In this document: piece after piece, positions 23,841 to 35,489 of the stretch
Position numbering within the stretch: position 1 is the first letter of the stretch
How the letters are laid out: every line of letters starts with the position of its first letter
Assembly (NCBI RefSeq): GCF_020085105.1
Contig: NC_058045.1
Coordinates: 13,923,833-13,987,832 of the forward strand
DNA: 64,000 nt
Reading direction: 5' to 3'
Source of the DNA: Siniperca chuatsi
Lineage: Eukaryota; Chordata; Actinopteri; Centrarchiformes; Sinipercidae
The notes under the pieces: generated by a model
Databases searched by the model: none
Told to the model about the DNA's origin: nothing
The model's input: only the letters and a program-made list of their open reading frames with translations
Made by a program: the position numbers and the translations under genes

Positions 23841-24780
23841 TTGGCACTGAGAAGAGTTGGCATAGAGGAAATGGTTTTTGTCCCATACTCCCACCACAGT
23901 TGCATTTGTGGCTCTCGTTCCAACCTTCTGCTACTATGTTGTGTCCGTATTTACTACGCTTTTGTACAGCTTCTGGTAGGTGCCCGTGAATGCCTCCCAG
24001 TTTGCGTTTGGCACGGTGCCATCTCTGTTTCTGGTCTCTCCTTGTGGGGATGAAATCGCCAAAATATTTAAGGTATCCGAAATGTTCTGCTCACCGTATG
24101 GAGGTTTCTGTTTGCAAATGTTTGTGTTATGTTGGCTTGGCAGCGTGCCATCTTTCTCCCTGAACCCTTGCCGCCCCTGAAAAGATGCCATCACAGAATC
24201 GCTGGCAACCGTTGCCTGGGCACCTCTTCTTGGTTTTGTCCAAGCAAACAAACGGTGATTAGCAGCAAATCCTCAGAGGTGAGTCTCCTTGTCTTCAACT
24301 AAGACAGTTCTCTGCTGACTGATTTGATCGCTTCGGGTATGCCTCAACTGTAGGCTGGCATGGTGCCCACTGGCTGGCACGCAGTGGCTGGCATAGAGAG
24401 AAAGAAAAGTCGGAAAATGGATAGAATGCAGGATTTTCCGCCGACATTTTTCGAGTTGCACCTTACAGTTTCATAGTATCATCCATTTCTCTCTTCAACA
24501 TCCTTCTATGTCTCCCTTCATCCATCTACATCTGAGTAATCCTCTGTCTGCTGGCATCTCGCTCACTTCTATGCCCTGCTGTCCTCTGATATTTTCTATA
24601 TCTTCCTTTTCTGTGCCCGTTCTGCTGTTCGTTTCGCCCCACTGTGCCTGTGCCAAGGTGGCACCATGGTAGTAGTATGGAGGTCTGTTTCTCTTCCTCT
24701 TCCATTCTTATTCTCCTCGCCCCTTCGCCCATGCCCATGCCCGCCCCCGCTCAAGTCCTGACTGGATGGCACTGTGCCAA
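23841..24780. promoter_or_regulatory. Cluster of NFI-type palindromes
   Basis: TGGCACGGTGCCA (24009-24021), TGGCAGCGTGCCA (24138-24150), TGGCATGGTGCCC (24357-24369) and TGGCACTGTGCCA (24767-24779) all fit TGGC-N5-GCCA, the dyad bound by nuclear factor I. Additional TTGGCA or TGGCAC half-sites occur at about 23841, 23856 and 24373-24393. A reversed dyad GTGCCAAGGTGGCAC lies at 24650-24664. Function as an enhancer is inferred. Confidence 0.5.
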
Positions 24781-27700
24781 CCTGCCACCGCCATCGCTCT
24801 CATTTGTAGCTCATCCCTCCGTTGCCCTTCCCCCTGTCTCTACATTTCCATCCCTCTCTCTTTTCCCCACATTTCATTCATTCAATTTCTGAATAATTTA
24901 CCCTTTTTGTGTGTATGAAATGCTGCGTTTGTATATACACACAAAATTACTTAATTGACATGTACACAAATTTTCATTTCTTAAATGCATGCCGCAAATC
25001 GGTGGTCTTTGTTGTCATTTGGGAGACTTCTTTGGCACCTGAAGGAATGCTTAGAGTGACTGCCCTGTAGGTAATTACCACAGCAGTTACTTATTCCACC
25101 GAGAGAAGAGGAGAAAGACGAAGAGAGCCCTGAGTTTGGAGAAAGCTTGTGTTGTTTTAATTAACTTTTACCAACCCCCAGCATGTGTGCTTTGTTTTAC
25201 ATCTCTAAGAGCCTTGTGCAGGTTGTGCTTGTTCACACATGCACTATACAGCAATATGATTGATTTGATTATCAGTAAAATCGATTGTGTGCCATTGACC
25301 TCACCCACTTAACTAAGATGACCCTTTCCCCCTATGTTTCTGTCTTTTTTTCCTACTCTTTAAAATCTCTCATGTCAAACAAAAGCTGCTAGTGGTGGTG
25401 GAAGTATTAAGCAAATACTCTCATTAGTACACAAAACATAATGAATATGTAAATGATGTGTGTAATTTATGCATGGGCTGAGAGACTTGTTCTCTTTTCA
25501 GTCCTCCATTGTATTCACTCTATTTATATCCGCTTTCCTTAAAACTTCACACTCTTATGCCAATTCTCCTCTTTTCTTAGACCACATCCTGTGAATGAAT
25601 CCATGGGGGACTTCTTGGGGTCTCACTATTGTCTCTTTTATTTTGTGTTTTTTTACACATTTCTCCTTGCCTTTAACCATGGTTTGTAGTGTTTAATAGT
25701 CTCTCTCTTTTTCTCTGTTTGCTTCTTTCTGCCCACAGTCTGTCCTCTCCAAAAACAAACCCTGCAGTGACGCATTAAACCAACAACTGAGTGTTTGAAC
25801 AATGTCTGTCTTCCAGGAATATGAACACTGAATAATCTATCCATTAAATCACATCCCCACTTGACTGTGTTGTATGCTGTGTTTTCCCTTTGTCCCTCTG
25901 TGACTGTGTTGATCTTAATGTGTGGTCCAAACTGTGTGGTAAATTGAAGCATGTCCTGATAGACGGTGAGTAGCCTTGCTCCTGTCTAGGATAAACACCT
26001 ATAATACTCAGGCTCCCTTGGCAATCACCATAGCAACAAACCATGGTACCCACGTGAGTTGCATAATAAGATGTTCCCCAAGACCACAGACCATAAAGCG
26101 GCGACAAACTAGACGCCTGCAGCAATAAATGTGAATCAGAAAAAAACATTCAAATGTCAAACTTCACCTCTGAATCATTCCAGACCAATCTTTTCTATTT
26201 ATCAATAGCCTTGCATCACACAACACACACTCTCAGACGCACATGCACCTTCTCTCTGTCTCTCCAGACCTTAACAGGTGCTGATGAGCCGCAGTCAATG
26301 ATTGTAATGAGCTATCGATCACCGTGGGAAAACAGAGGGACAGAGAGCGGTGAGGAAGGTAGGGGGAAACAGAGGACACACACACAAACAGAAGGAGGTG
26401 GACTGCCAGAAAAAAAAACAACTTCAGATGAACTAAATGGAGACAAGCTACCCAGAGTATCAATGCTTGCTTTAATCAAGTCCTTATCGCCTATTGTTCT
26501 GCTTAAAATAGAATTTATGGGAAAGTGATTTCTGCCAGCGCAGGCTGAAGGGAACTATTCAACTCAGACCAGCTTCTGGCCCGGCTAATCTGTTCAGGAT
26601 GACCATGCAGACATACTTGTCATGACCGAGTCCAGATGCCAGTGAATGGCACTGACGCAGTATCTCTATTTTCCTCTCTTTTTGGGCTGTGTGCATGGAG
26701 TGGAGGCAGACAGCTTTAGGGAAGGGGGAGGTGCGTTGTGTGTGTGTCGTGTGTGCTGGCTGGCGTTTCAGATAATGAAATGCAGCAGGAAACAAAGAGC
26801 TGGGGGCCCCTATTCTCTGTGCTGCAGCTTCATTTTCACTCCCGTCAGTCTATGATTCTTCCATACCCTCTTTCTTGTGTACGTGTATGTGTGTGTGTTT
26901 ATGTTTGTATGAGCGGTTTGTTGTGTGCACCGGTGTCCCCTCCTCCTCCTGTTAGTATTCTGCATGGCAGATCCCCCTAATGTAATAACTGTGTCTGCAT
27001 GTCTAATTTACAGCAGGAGAGAGTAAATAGCCTGTGGTTAATTACAGTACGTGTGTGTGTGTGTGTATATGCATGTGTCTACATGCGCGTGGGTGTGTCA
27101 GAATGATTTATGAGTTGCAAATAGCTACACCAGTGGCCCGTTTCTCCTCACTTAGTTTTTAATCTGTCTTTCCATTAATTTTCCTGGAGACGTTATTATG
27201 GTTTTATAACAGTGTGCATGAGGATGCACATGTGAGTGCATGTGTGTGTTAATGAGACAAAGGTGTGGACATTTTGTGAGGACTGGGGCTACTTGGGCAC
27301 CTGAGCTGCGCTTTGCTTTTCCCCCTTTTGACTTCTCCATTTCCCTTCCTTCCTTTCCCCTTTTCTCTTTTCCGGTGCTTCGTTCACTCTCTTCATTGAG
27401 AGCCACAATGAACATAGATCTTTATTGACAGTACACGGTAGAACATGGAAACAGCAGGTCAATCCGTTTAGCCCAAGGGCCGATACACCAATTCACCAAT
27501 TTGTCAGTGTTAGTTTGAGAGAGAAAAGCAGCTAATCTCTCCTCTCTGCTCTCTATTGATCACACACTTAGACTCCACTTCTCTGTCTAAACACTATTGA
27601 TTCTCTCTCTCTCTCAATCTCTTTCTCTCTCTCCCTCTCTTTCTGTCTTTCTCTCGCCACATATCACAGCTCTCAACACATCACCCCTTCATACACTCTG

Positions 27701-28716
27701 ACTACCTCTCAGATAAAAACCTGAATAATTGAGACTGTATGTCCTTGTACATGAAGCCCTGAGTCACATTTTAGATGAATACTTGAGAATATTTTAGCAT
27801 GAACAAAATAAGACTAATTACTAAGAGTAATTCCAGTAATACAGTATTATAAGTGGAGCTTATCAACTATACAAAGCATTTTAAAGGTTGGTCTGTGTGA
27901 CAAATTATTGTTCCCCACTGCGTACATTCAAATGCATACGCATGGTCTCATTAAAAAAATCAATTACTTAGCAACCCCTCTACAGACCATGATTAAAAAT
28001 TCACTGCTGGGTACAAGGTCTCCTGGCTTTGTTTTTTAGTCTCACATCACAGGGTGAACTTGAAAAGGACTACATTCCTGTCAAGATGAAGCCTATGTAA
28101 AAGTTATAGAATGATTATCTTGAGGGAGATGTCCCCCCAGCATTTTTACATTAATTCAAATTGAACCAAGGATCTCTATTTGATTGGATTTAGATTGTGG
28201 GGAGCCCCGTCACGACAAATTTTAGTTGAGATGTATGATTTGGTAGAGGAATGATTATATTTTTATGGGAAGATGATACACAGAAAGAGAAGCTTATGAC
28301 AAAAACAGACATTGCTATAGTATTTATTATATCCATATATATCTACCCTAATTTCAAATTAATAAAATGTAAACAGGGAATCCCAACTGTTACTCACATC
28401 CTGTGAACAGCCAGGCACTCATGGGTTTCACTATCCTCCCTACATAGCTCTTATTTATTAGACTGGTACACCCTCTACTGGTGATATTAACCCATTACAA
28501 ACCTTTAGCTTTGCAGGTTACAAAACACTGAAACATGGCTTGTGTAACTCAAAATTAGCTGTTGTTTGGTAACCAGCACTGAGGGTAGGATCCGGACGTG
28601 GAGGGCATTATGTTTTAATGCCTGAGTTTAAACTATTTATTAGACGTATCAGAAGTTCACAGAAGTTTTACAGCATTTTTTTTTAGCGATTATTTAGCGT
28701 CACCTTTCACTTGAAG

Positions 28717-29195
28717 ATGCGTCCTTCAGCAGCGTCTGGTGCCGAACACAGTAAAGCCTTGTTGAGAAAGATGTTAAGGGACGTGCTGGTGGGTCGAGAG
28801 GATCCTGAAGGGTTTTTTGCGACGTGTGTGTCGGCCCTGGGGCACCAGGAGACCCGCTCACAGTTCCTGTCCCTCATCCAGCCCCTATTCACGGCCAACA
28901 GCTCCCTGCACTCCATCCTCATCTCCATCTACAAGGAATATTTCTCTGAGGTCAGTGAGTGTGTTGGATATAAGTATACTTATAACGTGGTAGCAGTCTT
29001 TAATACATGGGTTACAAAGTAGTTCAAAATGAAAGAACATATCTTAAAAAAAAAGAAACATTAAAAGAATACATTTCAAGAAATAACCTTAGATATAGTC
29101 TGTTAATCAGAGACAAGCAAAGTATTTAAAAATCCTATGAAAACAAATCAGAACAAGAGTGCAACAAATATAAGTATATGTACACAAAATATATG

Positions 29196-29267
<72 letters not shown>

Positions 29268-32200
29268 ATAAAGTTGGTGTTTTGTGTTTCTTAATCCTTT
29301 AAGTTGCAATTCTAGACCACTATGAGAGGCAAAAAGACTCCAAGTTAGCTAAACTGGAGTTATTGTCATGGCTAACGTGTTAGCAAACAACTATATTAGT
29401 TAGTTGACATTAGCAGAAATAGAGCAACAAGGGCAACCCTTTGGATCTCTCTTTAAGTGCTACTTTCATTGGCATTTCAGCCCTTTTTTATCTACCAGCT
29501 CCTGAGAAAAAATGCTGACTCCTGGCTTGCTAAATATGCTAATATCTTCACCAGTCATTCCTTTACAGTACTTGCCTCCCTGCTCTTAGGAGGAGATGTC
29601 AGGTAAAGCAAGCTTAAGTTAGCTTTTTTGCTGGGAGCAGCTACCCCACGGTTTTAATGGTATTGTTTTGGCTTCTCGGACCAAATACCCCATACAATGA
29701 GTTGAAAGTTAAGAATGTGCTGTACGAAATACATACACAATTTAATATACAAGTATTTCATGTAACAATAGACTAATTATTATTATATTACCTGAGTTTA
29801 CAAAAATTACAATTGAGCCGCATGCTACCTATAGGCCTTATGTAATACCTAATGATACAAATGACGTAACATAAGATTACCACGAATCATTATTATCATC
29901 ATTAGAAAAAAACCCCTAATTTACTTATCTATGTAAATAATATATGTGTAAGATAAAATGGGCAATATCGATGCCTTAACAGCAACTTGTATTTAAAATG
30001 GACTAAGGGAAAGCCTGTGGGTTGGGCTTCTGGGGTACTTAGGGACACTCAGTGGGATACTGGTATACCGGTACTCAGTGTGTTTCCATTCATACAAATT
30101 AATCTAATATGTTAGATATAAGCCATTTAGGAAACTATTTTGGTGTCACTAACTCACTGCAAATGTATTCAACACCTGCACACCCAGGTGTTCACTTCGT
30201 CTAATCAACTTAAATACACCTACCCAGTCCTGCTCAGCTTAAATAAGTGAAACACCGTGTGGCTGTATGGCTCACTGTAGGGCCTTTAACATCAAAAGTG
30301 CAATAAGCAATTTAAAGCTGACATGTCCATATTTAATTTGAGACCAGATACCTGTGAAATTGTTTATTGAAAAAATTGCCTTACTAAACATAAAAGAGTT
30401 TTAATCAAATAACTAAATGGAAGAGGCATTAACACTAGCTAGCTTATCACTTTCTCCAACAGAAACCTTGATAGACATTTTTGCATAGTTTTTGCAAAAC
30501 ACCAACCCTGGTGTTTGGTCATATAAGGTTCAGTGCATACTTCTTGACAGTTTTAACTGTAACAACTTTCTCTCTTGCTCTTGTTATGCTTGTTTGATTG
30601 TTACTATTTGCACATGTAGCTGCAAAAATTGTACATGAAATTTGTCATCTCTACCCCAATGACTATAAGCAGTTATTTTAACAGCAATAATAATGGGTTG
30701 TCCTAATTAAATTGTAGACTGAAGATGATGAACTGAAACTTGCATTGGCTCTCTCTCTACTGGAAATGAAAGATCACCAGCTGTCAACTCCCAGCCAAGA
30801 GTCCCGACTTCAGCAACCTGGAGACAGACCGAATCAGAGAAGCTCTGTTCAACTGCCCGCGATATCTCAGCCTCAGGGAAGCAGCCACACCCAGCTAGCA
30901 GTAGGTGGCAGGAAAGAAAACACCAACTCACCACAAACTGAACCTTGGGTCAACCACAACCCGCAACATACAACCCGAGAGACTGAGCATCAGAAAAGCA
31001 CACATGTTGATAAATATAATAAGGAGACACCAGGGACAAGTCAGATTGTGTGTGTCTCCAGACTGTCTGGCTTATTTTCCAAGCAAGACACGGTTGAAGA
31101 AGGTGACCAAATGATGGATGAGGGAGATTTGAATCAATCAGAGAAACCAAAACGCTCTAAGAACAGGCGACAGCGGCGTAAAGGCGTTGGCCGCCAGGTT
31201 GTAGGTTTGCCCTGTTCTCCATCAGCCCCCCCACCGGTACTGCTGTGGTTCAGGAGGGACTTGCGACTTTGTGACAACCCTGCTCTCATTGGCTCATTGG
31301 AGGTTGGTGCACCTGTCATCCCTGTCTTCATCTGGAGCCCTGAAGAGGAGGAGGGAACTGGGACTACAGTGGCTATGGGGGGAGCTTGTAAGTTGACCTA
31401 GTAATTACTGCCCTTAGTGGTGGCTGTGCTTTTTAACTTTTCATACAGAACTAAAGCATATTAATTTGCAAGTCTTTTGACTGTTGTCCAATCACATCTT
31501 TTCTTTTTAACAGGTAAATACTGGCTTCATCAAGCTTTGTCTTGTTTCTGTTCATCTCTGGAGCGCATTGGCAGCCGTCTTGTCTTCCTCAAGGCAAATG
31601 GAGAGGGGAATGAGGTTGGCTCTTCCCTGCGTACCCTGAAAGAGCTAGTAAAGGAGACAGGGGCCAGAACAGTCTTGGCTAATGCCGTCTATGAGCCCTG
31701 GCTGAAGGAGAGGGATGATGTCGTGGGGTCAGCCCTTCAGAAAGATGGTGTTGAATGCAAAATGTTCCACTCGTACTGTCTCAGAGACCCTTACTCTGTC
31801 AGCACGGAGGGTGTGGGACTCAGAGGTTAATCACAACAAAATGAGCTTGCTTAAATATTTGTGATAAATAGCAAAGCTTGAAATATATATATAGTAATAC
31901 AAAGCCGATTGGCAGTAAGTTAATTTTTTTGGTGAACTTGAGTTTTCTTCTCTGGATTTAGGAATAGGTTCAGTGTCTCACTTCATGAGCTGCTGTAGAC
32001 AGAACCCAGGGTATGCATTAGGAGTTCCCTTGGACCCACCTGTATCTCTCCCCACACCTGCCCACTGGCCTCAGGGTGTCTCTTTGGACACACTAGGCCT
32101 GGCACGCATGCCCCGCAGAAAGGATGGCACAACGGTCAGTAACCACAGCATAACAGTCCTGTAGGGCAGAGCTACAGCTCAAAATACAATTGAGATTAGA

Positions 32201-34127
32201 TCATGAAGTCCTAAATATTTTCTTGTGTTCATTTTGGCATTCAGATCGACTGGGCAGCTAACATACGTAAGTCCTGGGATTTCAGTGAAGAAGGAGCACA
32301 TGCCCGGCTAGAGGCTTTTCTTCATGATGGTAAGACACCTCGTGTGCACATTGTAAACATATCATGTATACACTGTGTTTGGAGGAATGTTCAGAAGTGA
32401 GGCAATGATCTAACAGTATCTTATGATTCTCCCATGTGTCCTAGGTGTGTATAGATATAAAAAAGAGTCAGGCAGGGCGGATGCCCCAAATACCAGCTGT
32501 CTGTCTCCCTACCTTCACTTTGGTCAGCTCAGCCCACGCTGGCTATTGTGGGATGCCAAAGGGGTACGCTGTCGACCCCCAAAGTTCCAACGCAAACTGG
32601 CGTGGAGAGATTTGGCTTACTGGCAGCTAACATTGTTCCCTGACCTCCCTTGGGAATCCCTTAGACCTCCATACAAGGTATAAATAGGGTACAGACATCT
32701 TGATAACACATAAACATATACTTTAAGTGTTACACATAAATGCAAAGAAAGAACTATGTAAAGATGACCTACCCTTCACTTTCTTCATCAGTAATTAAAA
32801 GCCTATATTACACTATGAAGAACTACATTTATTACGAAGCATTATTCACCTGCTGATATTTACAGGCTTTGTGGTGGAGCAGTGATCGTGGCCACCTGAA
32901 GGCCTGGCAGCGAGGTCGTACAGGCTACCCTCTGGTGGATGCAGCCATGAGGCAGCTGTGGCTGACAGGCTGGATGAACAACTATATGAGACATGTGGTG
33001 GCATCTTTTCTCATAGCATATCTTCACCTGCCCTGGCAAGAAGGCTATTGCTGGTTCCAGGTGAGACGTGCACGCATGCAGGCACAACATGCACTTACAT
33101 AAATATCATATACAGCAACACACAGTACTTACTGTGTACTTACTGAAAGTAGCTGATTGTATCCAACATTTACATGTGTTTAGAACACCCTAGTGGATGC
33201 AGATGTTGCCATAGATGCTATGATGTGGCAGAATGGGGGCATGTGTGGTCTGGATCACTGGAACTTTGTCATGCACCCCGTCGATGCGTCAATGACCTGC
33301 GACCCCTACGGCAGCTATGTTAGGAAGTGGTGTCCTGAACTTGCAGATCTGCCTGACGAGCTAATTCACAAACCCTGGAAATGTCCCGCGTCTATGCTTC
33401 GACGAGCTGGTGAGGATGTTATCATCATTAGGCTGTAGGGGTCATCTGTTGGCTTCTTAATATTTTTTATTTTAAATGAGTTCAGTCCAAAAAACACTTT
33501 TGATGTTAAACATGCTACTTTCAGTATACAGTTCCACACCGTAACATACAAATCTCCTTTCCTTGCTATCCTCATTGTTTAGGTGTGGTGTTTGGCCAGA
33601 CGTATCCTGAGCGAATAGTTACAGACCTGGAGGAGCGGAGGGGTCAGTCTCTGCAAGATGTAGCTCTGGTGCGGAAAGAGTTCGGACAGTATGTGGACAA
33701 ACGCTCAGGCTGCGACTTGGTGCCTCTGCCCCCACGCCTGGTCTCTGAGGCTCTGGGCTTATCACACAGGGATGGGGGTGCAGTGACAAAAGGGAAGCAG
33801 TTCTTGTTGCCTGTTATCACCCGCATGGAATTCAAACACCAGCTAGAAGATCCAGATGCAGATGCCTTCTCAAATCCTTACAATGCTGTTCTAAAAGGAT
33901 ACGTGAGCCGCAGGAGGGATGAGACCATTGCCTTCCTTAATGAGAGAGACTTTACTGCCAGCGTGATATATGAGGGAACGCAGAGCAAGGAGAGGCTGGA
34001 GAGTGTTTATCGTAGAATGGAGGGACTCCCTCGGCCTCCTGCACCTCGGGGCAGGGCCAGACGAACTCCATCAGCCAAGGACAGGTTTTCTATAGTACCT
34101 GGTGGGGCAGTCACCTCTCTCATGTGA
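28717..34127 (+). CDS. Plant-cryptochrome-like photolyase/cryptochrome with UIM
   Basis: Flavoprotein of the photolyase/cryptochrome superfamily, 890 residues. Exons: 28717-28950, 30718-31387, 31514-31825, 31962-32134, 32245-32329, 32445-32677, 32866-33060, 33184-33409, 33583-34127; all phases agree. Residues 1-78 are predicted helical. Residues 81-94 (DDELKLALALSLLE) match the ubiquitin-interacting motif consensus exactly. A basic NLS-like run lies near 222-236. The photolyase domain starts near 250 (LLWFRRDLRLCDNPAL), and the FAD core includes RTGYPLVDAAMRQLW (587-601). Compared with E. coli photolyase from memory, the Trp chain is kept (W573, W626, W649). The residue at FAD N5 is Asp (D645), as in plant cryptochromes, and catalytic Glu274 is Lys (K542). 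It does not resemble CRY1/2, 6-4, DASH or class II CPD enzymes. It may be the fish plant-like (PPL) clade. ATG 28717 opens the frame; no upstream Met is seen. Confidence 0.85.
29199..29264. repeat. (TA)n microsatellite
   Basis: About 33 uninterrupted TA dinucleotides in the first intron of the photoreceptor gene. The rest of this 1.8-kb intron (28951-30717) shows no exon. Confidence 0.97.
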
Positions 34128-34997
34128 CCCAGAGATCAAGACTGAAAGTTTACAGGTTCTAAGTGACCAGACAGTTACTAGTAAAATGCACATGGACAAA
34201 ATGTCACAAACAACAGCCTTTAAGATGCCAAACAGCCCAAAAAGTCTCCTCTTTAAATCTACACTGGCCCCAAAGATGTGGACAGAGTGAGGAAAATTTA
34301 TGTTGAAGTTTGCAAGAGGGCTGAAAAATGCTTGTAACATTTTGGACATCAAGTATTCAGTATAATCTCAGGTATTGAGCAATAGTATCATACCAGCCAA
34401 GGTGACAAACATTGGTTCAGGTTAGCCAATATACTTGATTTCAGTGCAGCTTCCTTTCTTAAAGGCCCAGTCTGTATTTCTGAACATACAAATGTATGGT
34501 AGGTATGTTTCACATAAATATACACATACATTGTAGTGTCTGAGTTGAAGTGGGGAAAAAAATAGCATTCGGTGTTTCTCATTTTTAAAATAGAGGCCCA
34601 TTTTACAGTGTTTACAAACTGATGTAAACAGCATCAGAAAAACTGAGATTTCGTTGTCAGTGTGTGTATCAAAATACTTCAAATTAAAGGTGGTATCAGG
34701 TTCCAATCTTGTGTTTTGAATTTTGGTTGTGGAGCTACCTTTTTGTATACTTTATATTTGTATAATGGGTTCTAACTTTAGGCTGGAAATGTTTGTGGAC
34801 ATAACAGGTGGTTGACTGAAGTGGTTTTCTTTTTATTTATTTTGAAGTGATGCAAATTACTAAATATGCAAATTGCATGTATATTATGTATTGCTCTGAC
34901 ATAGCGCCAAGCATATCAGCTGTTCAACACATAATGTGACAAACTGTAATTTTCAAAATACCGCCCACATTTTTAATATCAAGTCTAAACTTTGGGT

Positions 34998-35003
34998 AAT
35001 AAA
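34998..35003 (+). terminator. Polyadenylation signal of the photoreceptor gene
   Basis: AATAAA lies 870 bases after the TGA stop at 34125-34127. An ATTAAA variant at 34683-34688 is an alternative proximal signal. The distal signal is only about 33 bases from the gcsh signal on the other strand, so the two transcripts converge and may overlap at their tails. Confidence 0.5.
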
Positions 35004-35035
35004 AAAATGACAAAGAAAACACGTTTCAGGAAATG

Positions 35036-35041
35036 TTTATT
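35036..35041 (-). terminator. gcsh: Polyadenylation signal, gcsh
   Basis: TTTATT on the plus strand reads AATAAA on the minus strand. It ends a 3' UTR of about 450 bases after the gcsh stop codon (35490-35492). Confidence 0.5.
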
Positions 35042-35489
35042 TTCTAATTTACAGGTCCCATGTCTACAGTGTAGCTGTCATACATGCGGTGCAGACCAAC
35101 ATTATTATTAATACCATAAAGACCAAAGTGCTTTTTTAAGTCTAACAATGTCCTACAACAGAAATTCAAGTTTTGACTGAAATGCTTGGAAACTTCTATT
35201 GACTGTGAGTCTGTCTCTTCTGTTTGGGGATTTGAGGCTGCAACAACTCAACATTGGATTTAGTCAGTGGAGATTGACCAGCCCCCTAAAGTCAGTCTTT
35301 TAGCAGTAGATAAGGGTTCCTAATGTTCACAGCTCTACAACACTGGCAGGTCAGCAATCTGGAGTTCTTGAGCTCCCCTGGTGGATGCTAAGCATTGTGA
35401 CTTGTTGTAACTGACAGGCACAACTTGTGGATCTTCCTGCCAGTGGTGTGTGAAGAGAAGAGAGGGAGAACTTATTAGGAGGTGTTAGG

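Larger units (their letters stand above)
19951..28716. other. Gene-free region with candidate regulatory DNA
   Basis: No coding exon is supported between the zfhx2 3' end and the photoreceptor gene. Notable content: a G-rich tract (20914-20957); octamer ATGCAAAT-type sites at about 22252 and 22755; several TAATTA/CTAATTA sites (about 22234, 22602, 23257, 23410 and 23451); and a cluster of TGGC-N5-GCCA palindromes (23841-24780). Short (GT)n tracts lie near 27050. The density of homeodomain and POU-type sites suggests developmental enhancers, probably of zfhx2. This is inference from motifs, not from conservation. Confidence 0.5.

Noticed and set aside
28560-28716. Light-responsive E-box or D-box before the photoreceptor gene
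   Set aside because: Only partial matches (GGACGTGG, TTATGTTTTAA) were found, not enough to call.
28717-34127. Calling the gene cry-dash or cry1/2
   Set aside because: The LLWFRRDLRLCDNPAL start, the Asp at FAD N5 and the divergent C-terminus do not match DASH or animal type cryptochromes.
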